Below the pieces are notes generated by a model. The model worked only from the letters and a program-made list of their open reading frames with translations, was not told where the DNA came from and searched no databases. From assembly GCA_039566865.1 (NCBI GenBank), contig CM076956.1, forward strand, positions 9,187,511 to 9,251,510: a DNA stretch of 64,000 nucleotides, written 5' to 3'. Below, one piece after another: positions 46,557 through 58,900 of the stretch (the stretch's first letter is position 1; each line of letters opens with the position of its first letter). The position numbers were made by a program, and so were the translations under genes. Source of the DNA: Aurelia coerulea. Its lineage: Eukaryota; Cnidaria; Scyphozoa; Semaeostomeae; Ulmaridae.

Positions 46557-47559
46557 TGCAAAGATTCTCCTGAGAAAGAAATAGCGATATAAAATGCCGT
46601 TTGTTTGTTCCCATTTTAAATCACTAAAAATTTTTGCAATACCTTTTAAAGCCAAATTAGAGGGCTTGACCACAAAATATTTTTGCTGTCCGGGTAAGTA
46701 TTCCCAGATCCCTTAATTTCTCTGCTTGTTTCGCTCACCTATGGTATTGATATTGGGGCCCTTTTCCTACAAAATGGCCCGGGCCCTAATTTTGCAGCCA
46801 GTCCGCCCCTGCTACCGTCCCTCCCCGGCCCCCTGGCTCGTATGCTTATGTTACCGCCCCTTGCAGCGTCAAACGTAACTAAAAGGATTCTTAGCCTTGA
46901 TGCTCTATGATCAGTTCAGTGAAAAAATGCGACATCTTTTGTACCTTGGCTCCAGGAGAGAACAGGAAAATCGATGAGGAAATTTGTCTAGGACAGATCG
47001 AAGAAAAGTATAAGAACGAACAACGTCGACATTTTACTGCAACTCATTCCAGGACAAGTATTGTATTTTCAATATTTTATTCCAGGACGGGTTTCAAAAT
47101 TTTTCTTTGGCCGGCACAGGCCCCGTTGTTACCCACCAAGGTAGGCCCCCAGGGGGCTGTGTAACAGAAGATTTTCATTTTTCTCCAACAAGAACGACAG
47201 GCATGTGTCATTTTGAGGAGGAAACCAAGTTTTTTGGGGGGATGGAAGCCTCTAAGAAATGATAGTCACAGGCCCATTTATAAGGAAAGAAATGAGAGGA
47301 AATATAATTAGAGAGGCCCTCCCTTCCCTCTTCTCTTTCCCTTCTCTTCCATGTCCTTCAGGGGGTAAGGAAAAGAGAGGACGAAGACCTTCTCTAATTC
47401 TTTTTTCAACCCATTTCTTTCGGAATTCGTTCACATTACGAGGGAAGTGTTAAACAGGCCATTTGTCGTTCTTTGGGAGCTTTGGGAGTCTCTTCATATT
47501 TCCACCTACCTTGTGTCTAACACCCGGGGGGGGGGGGTACTTAGTATATTTGTCCGACG

Positions 47560-47850
47560 GGGATGTGCCGTTTTTAAGGGTATCGTTTTCACCAATTTTT
47601 TCTAGCACAGGGTATCAAAATGAGGCAATTTTTCTAGAGCAGGTTGTCAAAACATGTTAAAGGGGAATATTCTGCTAGATCGGGTCATTTTTCGGTCAAA
47701 TTTCATGTTTTTGAGTATACTTTTCGCCAATTTTTTCTAGAACAGGTTATCATTTTAAGCGAAAAATTCTGGAGCAGGGTAAACAAAATTTTTTTCTTGG
47801 GCACACCCCCGTACAAATTTAAGTCGAGTACCCCCCCCCCCCCCCCCCGA
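47560..47850. repeat. poly-C-ended tandem repeat, type T2
   Basis: Repeats with core ttttctagagcaggttgtca, starting after a G run (47526) and ending at 18 C (47831-47848). Inverted relative to 7865-8040. Confidence 0.8.
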
Positions 47851-47889
47851 GGTCTAACAAGTTGTAGTCACAGACAGGCGAGACTTTAA

Positions 47890-48639
47890 TACCTGGCAAA
47901 TATGTTTGTGTAGGTTTATCGTGAATTAGTCCAACGTTAACAAATATATCAATCTCAATGCAAGCAGATAAGTCATACTCTCCAACCCTTTCAGTATTAC
48001 CATGGTAAAATGTAAACTACCATGGAACTTGATATCATTGGTTGAATCTGTTGATTGGTTGATTAGAAGTGTCGTTGTTTGGGCACCCCACCATTCTTCA
48101 GCGTAATCATTGGCTTTGGACTTTGCCAAATAGTTATTTACTGGATAAAGGGGGAATTGAATCCTATTTCTATCTCATGAGCTCCAACACTACACGTTTA
48201 TTCCTCTATTTTACTTCCATATCATCATAACCTTTGGTTTTACTGAGACCCTTTCAGTTTCCGTATGAAAAACTGACGGAACTTTTTTCTTAACGGTCCA
48301 AAGATATTCCATCACCTGCCAAACGTAGAGCTGACAGGCGAGATTCCACCTTCAATAGAATCCTTTGTATGTTTCATTTCGCAAATGTTTCTCATATTTG
48401 TAATGTATCCGCTGCTTTTAGCCTGTATTGGGAGGGAAAATCATAGTTTTGGAAGGTTGGCTTATGTAGCCTGTTTAAAATTTGAATTCAAACAAACCTT
48501 GACCAGCTTTTATAATACATAGATCTACACTGCAGCAGTCGAACTCATAGAAAAGTCAAACTTTTCTATCACTTTTCTATCATTTATCATTTCAGCTACT
48601 GCAATGTGGAGCCCAATCTTCCGCTTACTAATTTTATTT
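47890..48639. other. intergenic, nothing recognised
   Basis: No coding, RNA or repeat feature supported. Confidence 0.4.
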
Positions 48640-48809
48640 TCAGACAGTCCGAAATTGCATCGTGCCTTCAAAGGACCCTGGGTAAATATGGCTCTTTAAA
48701 AGGGTTGTATAAAATTTCATGGCCTTTCATGTGTTTTCCCTAAACACATCTGAAAACTGCGACTCGAGTTCAGGTTCAGCTGTATTTCCAAAATCGTTGG
48801 GCTTATTAT

Positions 48810-48935
48810 TTTCAACGAAACGAAACGAAGCGAAACCGAACGAAACCAAAACAATTTATCTCTTTTCTATTCCCAAGAGAACGAAACCGAACGAACCCAA
48901 AGCAATTTGGCTTTTTTCCATTCCCAAGAGAAACA
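48810..48935. repeat. GAAAC/CGAAC purine repeat
   Basis: Irregular repeats of cgaaacgaaacgaagcgaaa; a short similar tract lies at 50160-50192. Confidence 0.6.
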
Positions 48936-48954
48936 AAAAAAATTGTTTTCACAT

Positions 48955-49693
48955 GTTTAGCACATTAGGAATCTCTAGACAATTTTTTCACACAAAAGTT
49001 GTTTTACAGCTTTACAGCTGCTATGCCGAGCAAAGCTGATTTCTTTCAGCACAAAAGATTCGAAACAATTTCATGATTTGAAACAGTTTATTTCGTTCCT
49101 AAGGGATCCACTTCAGGCAGAATCGAATTGAAATTGGTGTCGACACATGGGACGTAAAGTATTTAAAAGGAATCAATGTCTCTCTTGAGATCACCTATAC
49201 AATCCAACCAAAATTAATCAACCAATGTGTTTAGCGCATTACGAATCTCTGGACAATTGTTTTCACACACAAGTTGTTGTAAGTGTGCGTTGATGATTCT
49301 TTCCTTGTTATGATTCTTTGATGATTCTTTATTATTTTCGCACAAAAGATTAGAAAAATTTCATGATTTGAAAACAGTTTATTTAGTTCCTAAGGGATCC
49401 ACTTCAGGGAGAATTGATATGAAATGGGTGTCAACACATGGGACGTAAAGTATTTAAAAGGAATCAATGTCTCTCTTGAGATCACCTATGCAATCCAACC
49501 AAAATTAATCAACTGGGAATCTCTGGACAATTTCAATTCGATTCTCCCTGAAGTGGATCCCTTAGGAACTAAATAAACTGTTTTCAAATCATGAAATTGT
49601 TTCGAATCTTTTGTGCTGGAAGAAATCAGCTTAGCTAGTAAAAACAATTGTTGTGTGAAAAAATTGTCTAAAGATTCCTAATGCGCTAAACAC
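48955..49693. mobile_element. rearranged palindromic element
   Basis: The outer ends gtttagcacattaggaatct and its complement match. Inside, a block of about 170 bases (cctaagggatccacttcagg, gacacatgggacgtaaagta) occurs twice directly and partly once inverted. Confidence 0.72.
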
Positions 49694-50750
49694 GTCGGTT
49701 GATTAATTTTGGTGGAATTGTGTAGGCGATCTCGAGAGAGACATTGATTCCTTTTAAATACTTTTCGACTATATTTATGTACATTTCGGTTCAGAAAGAT
49801 TCCATTACTATGTAAAGAGACATACCGGGTGAGCCAGAAAAAGTTCCCACTTTCGAAAATTCGTAGCACCACAAGTACTTCATGGATATGAATTATTCAA
49901 ATTCTAGTTGAAAGCCAAAAGATCAAAGTATTTTTGTGATTTTTCTCGTCTTCTTACGAGCACTGCAAATATAGGTAAATTCAACTTTACAAAAATTTCA
50001 TGTTTCAGAATGACTGAAAAAGGGCCTAAAACACTTGATCAAATCGTTAGGACTCTCCTCACACAGAACAATACTCACGGTGGTTTCACGGTTTCACCTC
50101 TCAAGAGAGTAATAAGACATAGATTCTCAAACAAATACCAAAGATTTTCAATCCCATATTCAACGAAACGAAACGAGACCGAACGAAACCGAATTTACAG
50201 TGCACAGTGCATCGCAGAAGTTTAGCTCATATGAATTCACTCAAACCCCTACCAGTTTCAGCTTTAGCACTATGACGCGAGAACAAAGGGCCGTCAGCGG
50301 TTTGTCAGCAAAAATTAAGGATGCGTTAACGCTCAGCTATTTATATGGACTCAATGCCTTTAAAGGTTGAAGTTTGGTTCACTTCACGTCGCTCAAAAAA
50401 GCCTCCACACCACGCACTCTTTAGGCCATCCATTGATTGAAAGAGAACTTTATTGAAAATTAAATTGCCTTCGAATGAGCCAGTCATAATACTACCACCC
50501 GTTGATCTTTAAACACATGGCTTTTCTTTCTATGTGTACGTGTAACAGTCAATGTTTAAAACATTGGTTTTTTCCTTAACAATATGTTATCTTTCACATT
50601 TCTTGTGGGTAATTGTTTTCAAATGTGAAGTTAATGCCATTAATCACTCGGTGGCAGTCGATGTTCAATAAGGTTTCTTTTCTGATATGTCTGATACGTT
50701 ATCTTCCACATTTCTTGTGGATCATTGTCTTTTATATTCTAAGTCGTGAA

Positions 50751-50929
50751 CATCGGCGTAGGGGGAGATAAAATTTGGGGGGGCTGCCCGATAAAAAGTC
50801 CATAGTTTGAGAAAATTTTGCCCGACTTGAGGCGGATTTCTGCCCGATTATGGCTGATTTTTGCAAATCTTTCTGACGTTGGGGGGGGGGGCTGCAGCCC
50901 CCCCTGTCCCCCTGTCTCCTACGCCAATG
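50751..50929. mobile_element. hAT-like MITE, 179 bp
   Basis: Termini CATCGGCGTAGG and CCTACGCCAATG, perfect 8-bp duplication gtcgtgaa (50743-50750 and 50930-50937). It has a ggggggctgcagcccccc core. The hAT element at 44861 sits inside a relative of this sequence. Confidence 0.88.
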
Positions 50930-51530
50930 GTCGTGAACGATACAGAAAGTCAACGTCGTAGTAGTAGAATCAGTAGTAGAATCAGTAAATCTACTATTTC
51001 ATTCAGATGGATTGAGAGTATTTCGAATATGTCTTGCTTGAACCATAAACAAGTCTTCTTTAACTACTTTCGTAATGATTGGCAGGAAAAATTTAGATTT
51101 TCCAACTGTTTTGAATGAAAATGTTCCAAATATTTGGAGCACAATGGTGTACCTGGGGGGGGGGGACAATTTATGACGAGATTTTGAAAATCTACTTATC
51201 GATTTCAGTAGCTTGAAGGAGCGACAAAGTCACCAAAAGTTTTCTTGCGAATCGTGGATATTTGAGTTCAAACGAATGCAATTGAAGCTCATACAGCGAA
51301 AGTTTTATATCAGGTCCGAAAGCCTGCATCGAAACAGCCAAATTACTCAATTATCTCCTGTGCCCATGATTCAAATGTATGTGTTTTCAAAATATTTCCA
51401 TCGGCGGCACCAGCTATCAAGCGTTGTTTGGTAAGCATGTCCAATTTTTTTTGCTTCCCAAAGAAACTTGTCTGTTTGACCTTCGCGATACAGCATTGCT
51501 TTACAAGCAGAATTAGTGAAGTGACCTTTT

Positions 51531-51783
51531 GAAGAATTCAAGAGTAGATGTTTCTGTTTGACGTAATTGTTGGGGAGATGAGATACGGTTTGTTTGGGGA
51601 AACTTATGTGTTCCCCCGTGCAGTAGGTTAATGCTCATGCGCCCGTCAGAGTTCTAACCCAAAACGCTACTGCGCATGAGCATTAACCTACTGCACGGGG
51701 GGACACATGCGTTTCCTCGGACAAATCGTATCTCGTCTCCCCAACAATTACGTCAAACAGAAACATCTACTCTTGAATTCTTC
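51531..51783. mobile_element. hairpin MITE G, copy 2 with longer arms
   Basis: A 253-base near-perfect palindrome starting gaagaattcaagagtagatg. Its inner 180 bases equal the hairpin at 44544-44719. Confidence 0.9.
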
Positions 51784-53619
51784 ACAGAATTCTTACAGGC
51801 CTCTCGTTGAAGGGTCAGGTGTACGTAATCCATCTAATTTTGCTTTAAGATTCTATTTATATGTAATTGAATACTGAACTTGCAACGGGACCTCTTGAAG
51901 CCATTTTCTACCTGTCTTATTTCAATATTTGATTAAAACTAGAGGCAAGTAATCCGAAAATGTATATTAGCAAGCAGCTGAAAAAACTACTGTACTAAGC
52001 AATTTTTTTAAACTGAATATAAACAACAAGCGGACGCCGAGGAGTGCTCTATTTTCATCAGTTATTAAAAGCTAGCGCATAGTCAAAAAATGATAAATGC
52101 ATTATTCAATCATTTTTTAATTTGAAAATATCGATTTATTCGATTTTTGGTTGACATTTGTAAAGTTAGATCTTTGAAATATAAAGCTACATCGGAACAA
52201 ACTTTGATTGAGACCATATATCCATTCAAGAGTTCAGATAGATTGATAAGTTTTTATCCGATGCTTGTGCTGTAGTTTCGCTCTTCCGCCGTGATCCTAT
52301 ACTTTGAAGAAATTAAAATGGAAAAATGAAGGAATGTTTGAATAAATGGTGAATGAAATAAGGCATGAATGAATAAATACAGTTATCCCATAAAACATGT
52401 GAGCTGTTTGAGTGGCTGCTGCGGAGCAGCCATAAATCCAATTTTTCCGCTTTTAAGATTTTTGATAGAAGAAACTTCAACTTGAAGTTTGACACCCAGT
52501 TTGAATAAATCTGACAAGTAGCTGGTGATTTATGGAGCAAGAAAGTCAAAATCATTGGCTGTCTCAAAACCAGAGGATTCATTATTCTCAATTATGTTAA
52601 AATCAAAGAAATCGATTGAAAAAAACAAACCTGGCACGGTTTTCTGATGTTCACAAGTGATAGTCATGAATTGGATTTTGTGATAACCAAGAATAAAGAA
52701 TATTGAACATAGCTAGGGTTGCTAGAAATGGTGATGTGGAACACAACATCGCGCGAGACGTTTTGAAAATCTCAAAGAATTTCTAGATTCAATAAAATTC
52801 AATTCAACTTTTTTCAGAGAATACACAGGACTAAATGCTATTACAGATATAAAAAAGTTTCAAGAATCGAAAAACCCAAAAAAGTCTAAGAAACCTTAAC
52901 CCTATTTTAACCGGGTAAAAAAAGTGATTTTCTACTGGGGGGGGGCCTTTTTCGCCCCCCCTGTTTTTCTCCGCAAGGATAACAGCTATGACGATGAAAC
53001 TTCCACTGTGTCATAATTGAACAATGGAGAATCTAAAAAAGCACAAATCAATCAAAACGTGATTGGTTGCTAGGCAACCAAAAGCAATGCAAATTTTGAG
53101 AAAATCGAGCTATTAGCAGAAAAGGGCCAATTATTAGCAAATAGCTAGATAAAATTGGCAAAAAACCATCCAAAACCTGCTTGATATCATTAAAAATGGT
53201 TTCGTACGGATATTTGTGGTTTCTAATAAATTAACTAATTAAATAATGAAAATTTGATTCAACGCAAAATTGTTAGCACAATAATTATGATTTAAAACCA
53301 TTAATTTCACATATTAGAAATCAAGTACCTTCATCAATATTTGAGGTAATTCCATCAGTTTTGCATGAAAAATTACTCATTCATTAGGAATATGACGTCA
53401 TAAAGATGGATGACGTCATAGAAAAAATAAACTGCTGATGTCAGCAAATATGAATAAATTATATATCAAATGAAAGTACTCAAACGAATGGAATGGTATA
53501 TATATTGTTGAGATTTAGTGACAAATGAAGAAATAGGGCCATTTTAAAGAATTTCTTTGTGACCACTCTCCAAAATCTCGTACACTATATTTTGAGTGAT
53601 TTGCCCCTCGTGCTGAACT
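51784..53619. other. intergenic, AT-rich
   Basis: No gene supported. Contains a perfect palindromic RFX-type box ggttgctaggcaacc (53065-53079) and paired atgacgtcat sites near 53393-53420. Confidence 0.45.
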
Positions 53620-53820
53620 ACACGTACTTTTTTTTATAAGAAACCGCTTTACAAGAAACGGTAGGCTCAATTTTCAAAGGTTGAGAAGCAACCCTACCTG
53701 AATTTATAAAGCTAAGAAATGTTCGCAATTTGCAATTTTAATTTTCCTATCGCATTCAAAAATGCTTTGACACTGCACTGTACAGTTGAGCAACTGTTTG
53801 GACATTATTTCATTACGTCA
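53620..53820. repeat. dispersed repeat F, copy 2
   Basis: Shares ataagaaaccgctt, gaagcaaccctacctgaatt and caactgtttggacattattt with 26521-26874. Confidence 0.7.
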
Positions 53821-53956
53821 CTCCTTCGTTAAAAACGATGGGTAACCATGATCCTTTGTGGCGAATGAAAAATAAAAGCAAAAGAACCAAGGCCAGAAAT
53901 AGCTTCGTCGTCACAGACCAAACGAAAAGGAAATTCCTTTCACTTAGGATAGATAC

Positions 53957-54513
53957 AGGCTAAGGGACAGGGCAAAATTTATTATATTACATGGCCGGTG
54001 GAGAACAAAAATTCTTGCAAAAAAATCTGCTCGCCCTGTATGAAATTATTGTCAAAAAACCAACTGCCCCGTCACCCTGTCATTAAAAAAATGTATCTGC
54101 CCCGTGTTCATGAACAACAAATGTTGTATCGTACCACCGATGAATTAGCCAAAGACCATAATATAATCAATTCTTGCCTTTACAAGACTTTGTCAACGAA
54201 GAAATCGACTTTGAAGATGAAGAGAAATGACTGATGAATCGTTCTTGCAAGTAACTGACAAGGACATTTTGCGTCATGTTCATACACATCCTTCCAAGCA
54301 TTTCTCAACTTGCATGATCCACAATTTTGGCCTCAAAATTAGCCATTTCATATTTCAAACTTCAGCTTGAGCTTATAAAAAGGTACTGCCCCGTTCATAT
54401 TTGCTTTGTAAAATGTGTTGACCCAGTTCTGTACAAGCTAAAAAAAAGCAGTTTACCCGTTACGTTTTGCACCGGCCATGTTATAAAATAAACTTTGCAC
54501 TGTCCCTAAGCCA
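53957..54513. mobile_element. TIR element with GGCTAAGGGACAG ends
   Basis: Terminal 43-base inverted repeats: ggctaagggacagggcaaaa ... catggccggtg and the complement of ggcttagggacagtgcaaag. The internal 78-codon open frame resembles no family I recognise. Confidence 0.8.
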
Positions 54514-55912
54514 GAAATGGCATTCACCTCAAATAGACTTTAGGGCAAGTCCGAGGCGAACATGTTTTTTATGTCGACCTCAGTAGTCGTTGTGATTGTC
54601 GCATTACAACCTGCTCTTGTCATAATGATGCTGATTCTGTTTTCTTTCACAACTTAATAAATTTCTGCAAAATATAGCAACTTCTTTTCGGCAAAGCTTA
54701 ATTCATTAATGACAGACTTATCAGGTCAGTTATTGTTAAACAGGGCAGGAAACACATGAATTTTTCATGACATGAAATTTCATTCACATATCGTACGATA
54801 GTGGAATGATCAATATGGGCTGGGCTGGGCAAGGAATAGATGGGAAAAGTTTCCAAACAAGACATGTGGCAAAAAATGTGTAATGCGCCAAACAACATGA
54901 CATTCTAGCCGCCATTCTAGCCACATAATCTGCACTTTCACATGATGAAGGCATTTTTGCCTGTTTTTTGGTGAAGTTGGTTAAATCTAATTTGTTACAG
55001 TGTCAAGATAGCCTAAAAAATAACCTTGAATTCCTCTCAAAGCCAAAAGTACATTCTGTTAGGCCACGTGAGCCATGAGGGTCATTTACGTTGCAAGAAA
55101 CGTGTATTTTAGCATGTAACCCTTACCCTTATCAAAATGGTTCGGCTCTGGCTCTCAACCAAAATTGAATTTCATAGATACTATTTGTTGATTGTTACTT
55201 CGTCGTTGACTAATCTGTTCGATGGGCGTATCACTCTATAAAAATCTCGTACACCTTTGCTTTGGCAAAAATCCTTTTGTTTTCCAAGAAAAATCCCTAA
55301 AAAATCTCTAAAAATCCCTGTGCTTTAAAAAATCTCGTACACTTTTTCAAAAGAGTGATACACCCCTCAAATGTGTTCGTATATTTATCTCAAACCGAGG
55401 GGCATTCCACTCCTTCAAAAAAAGGTACGAGATTTTTTCAGAATAAAAGGATTTCTGAAGGATTTTTATTGAAAACACTTTGCCGAAAGGACTTTTCCAA
55501 AGGTATATGATATTTTTTGGGAGTGAATTCCCCTGTCTCAAACCTTAGGAAGATTGCAAAGACCTTCCTTTGAAGCTTTGAAAAATACAGACGGAAGTTT
55601 TAAACTTTCCTTGTGCAATGTTTGCACTTTTTCGCAGAAGGATAATCATACGCGTCGCCTGTCGCTATGGAGGATTTAAACAAACATATGGACACCCTGT
55701 GGAAAAGGAATAGACTGATGATAAATCAACCAATCAGGAGGCAGATTTTTGAAACAGCTAAGAGTTTTCTCAAAAGAATTCACATTTTAATCATTTAAAG
55801 CAAACCGTTCTTGTTCACGACCACGTCCTCGTTCACTACAGCAGATCAACACTCCTTGTAGTCTACAATTTATTCATTGCCGGGATCTGGTTGTATCTCT
55901 ACTGAAATCAAG
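54514..55912. other. upstream region of the second LDLR-family gene
   Basis: 55220-55520 carries repeated phrases (aaaaatctcgtacac, aaaaatccct) of an unidentified repeat; related phrases recur near 58850. No other gene found. Confidence 0.4.
55727..55735 (+). promoter_or_regulatory. CCAAT-box candidate upstream of the second LDLR-family gene
   Basis: An accaatcag motif lies about 185 bases upstream of the ATG. No clear TATA box is visible. Promoter assignment is inferred from position only. Confidence 0.25.
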
Positions 55913-55979
55913 ATGAGGCAAAGCTGGCTATTTGTACTTGCTGTACTCCTGTTAATGGCAATCGCGTACAGTCGAGTTG
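55913..55979 (+). CDS. second LDLR-family gene exon 1: signal peptide
   Basis: The ATG opens a basic start (MRQS), a hydrophobic core ([14 protein letters not shown]) and a small-residue exit (YS). The donor gtaagg follows at phase 1. This start is chosen because the signal peptide begins at once and the exon phase matches the LDLa exons. Confidence 0.9.
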
Positions 55980-58900
55980 GTAAGGTTCATTCCTTATATT
56001 TAGTACTGTATGTGTCTGCGATAAACGTAATCTAAATTCGTTGCTTATATTCAAGGTAATAATATTTTCTTGCAAACAATTCATGATACTAAACTAAAGA
56101 TCGATCAGTTTTAAGGTGGTGTTGATTGAATTGTTTCGTTTGGGTTTCAACTTGACACGATAGCATGCAGCCCTCACTTATTTTATGTGAATGAAGCAGA
56201 TTGTTTTCATTGACGGGGCTGGGCAGGGCAACCTTATCGTAATTGAGAAACTGAAGACTAAAATATGGAAACAATTGCCCAAGATATATTATAAACTATA
56301 AAGCAACAACCTTGGTTGATCAAACATCACAATGATAGGAAGGTATAAGAACTCATTATCTTTCGAAATCAACCTAAAGACAACACCGTAAACATTTAGG
56401 CCATTGGGGCTTAGTCAATGAGAATGACCCATCTCCCCTGAATCAAGGGTTTACGACGCTGTCACAACACTGAGCATTAATCTGTTCTGTTGTATCAAAT
56501 ATCTTGAATCTTGGACGGCTAGACATAACCTGCCGGCGCCCAATTTTGATTTCAAACAAGGCCAGCAACTGCCTTCAAAATGCCAAATGACCTGTTTCTT
56601 GAATCATAAACCTGTGGCTTAGATTATTGTGCTACTTGCAGGAAATATTGTCAGGAACTCCACGTGTTCCCTAGACCAATTTTAGCCTGTGAAATTTGAA
56701 TTTTTCATAACCAATTTTTTGTGCTATTTATTGCTGAATTACATCTTTATTTTCTAAGAAATTGGTTGACAAGACACCAGTGCTTAGATTGCCAAATTTT
56801 AAGAAACTCTAGTACTGCAAGGGTATTATGGCAATTATGCATTACAGAAAGAACACTGTTTATTCCTCCTAAGAATATGTTGCTTTGAATTTCAAGAAAC
56901 AAAAGATATTTCAGGTATTTGAAAAATAAGCCACACAGTAAAATTAGAACATTCTTGCTTTCAGCTTTGATGTGATATCTTCGAACTTTGTCTTCCCTAG
57001 CTGCCCAAAGGTGTGAAGTTGGAGACATGGAATGCAAAAATAAAAATTGTGTTTCCCTCTCATGGAAATGTGATGGGGAAGATGATTGTGGTGATAATTC
57101 AGACGAAGAGAATTGTCGTAAGTGTTTTGTTTTTGTTTTCACATGGAGTGATCTGAGTAACAGGAAACATCTAAGTTTCAATGTGACCTCAAGGAAGAAG
57201 GAAGAACATTTTTCATCAATCCTAAGATTAGTTTATTGGGTCAAGGATGAATACCAGAGCTTCCGCCATTTTTACCAAAACCTCCTACTTACCGCAGCCC
57301 CCAATACCCACAGAGCACCAATTCCTTTGGGGTTGAGAAAAGGGAGCTGGCACAAAAGATCAATTCTGCCCTCTCCCCTCAATCATTTATTTGAGTGCTT
57401 GTGATGTATCCAAGACTTTTGGGGCGATTTTGCTAAATTTGGGGGGTGGAAGTATTTGTCAACTCACTGGCATGAAATGGAGTGAGGGGCCTTTCTGGGG
57501 GGGCACTTGGCTTCAAATGATAAGAGGGCCTAAGGCTGCTCATAAACCCCACAAATATCTTTGGAAAAGGAAAATGGAACAGGACAAGATATTTCACTGC
57601 TTGAATGATCTATGAAGGGGTAAATGTTTATATTTTTAAGGCAACAAAGCTGAAGGGGGAAGAGGGGGAGTTAATGAAGGGCAATTTCCCAAAGCAAAAA
57701 ATGTGGCTTGTTCTCGGAAATGAGCCAGCTCAGACACACACCATATCACACCCACCTTTAGCAAATATGAATGAACCTGTAACTTTAGAAATTGTCAATG
57801 ACACTTTGAAAACATTTGTAAAGCCTCTGAAATGTCAACTCATTGAAATACAACACCGGAGAGGCGTGAGAGATATCGTCAGTTTATCCTGACGCTCAAC
57901 AGACGTCACTTTGGTCTAGACAGGATTGCCTGAGGGTCTTGACCTGTGTTATTTGAGAAATCTTAAGAAATGGAGAGTCAAGATTGGAGCAAACTGCAAA
58001 GTTGTTCATGAAATTGTGTTTTATAGTATTCATTGATAAAATTATACGAAGCCCAGCTGTCTGTGGAATCAAATGATAAACATCAGCGGTGCTTCTCTCC
58101 AGGCAGCGGCATTTTAAAGTTTTCAGGCCTAGTAAAGCCACCTGCTAGCACCAGCGCTGTTTCGTTGCTCTGTGAAGTTTCGCCATTTTGATCCTAGGTT
58201 TATTGCGCCACAGAATACGAGCTTCCCTCATGGATAGTTTCAACACTAGTTTGATTTAATTATGGGTAAATTATGGCGATGTTTTCCAGGCGAGTTTCAC
58301 CGCATGCCAAGATTTTTCACATGGTTTTTCTCTCCATTCCGATGTTTTGTTGAATAAGAGGTGTGCCGTGGGCAAGCACGATAGCAGCTCGTTTCTTATT
58401 GGCTAAAAGCTGATCAGGTGACTCGATTTCGTTGATGTGATTGGCGGGTTTGTAATAGCATGGATATTGTGGGATATGATTGGTTGATTGGCATGGTGCC
58501 ACTTTGTTTAGTTTTCGTAATATGAATGAATCCACATTGTCAATGGTAAACCATAGGTAAACCATATATTTAATTGAAAGGATCATTTAATCCCATCTGT
58601 TCTTCTTTGTTGTTTTGTTTCCGTGCTGCACCAGCAAGTTGAATTATGACACGTAACAGGGAAAACAGGGATAGGTTCAGTACTTGCAGAGTTTCCGAAG
58701 GAGAATTTCTGAAAGTGGAACCGGATTCATTTCTTCATGAAAGTCATCACCCTAAACACAGTTGTACTGTAGGCCTATGTGTCGGAAACATGGCACAGTG
58801 ACTTCTCAAAGCAACATTCATTGTAGCATACACTGCCCCCTTAAAAAAGCCTTCCATTCATTCCTCTTTGAAAATCCCAAAAAAATCCTTTTAAAATAGA

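Larger units (their letters stand above)
44861..46811. mobile_element. non-autonomous hAT element, 1.95 kb
   Basis: Termini CAGAGGCGGACTGGCCAGTC and the complement of CAGGGGCGGACTGGCTG. Perfect 8-bp target-site duplication ctaccgtc (44853-44860 and 46812-46819), the hAT hallmark. Inside are degraded coding stretches (45130-45500), a palindromic insertion (about 45766-46205) and a hairpin MITE (46396-46556). No intact transposase. Confidence 0.92.

Noticed and set aside
53998..54234. 78-codon lysine-rich frame as a small gene
   Set aside because: It lies wholly inside a TIR element and has no homologue I recognise.
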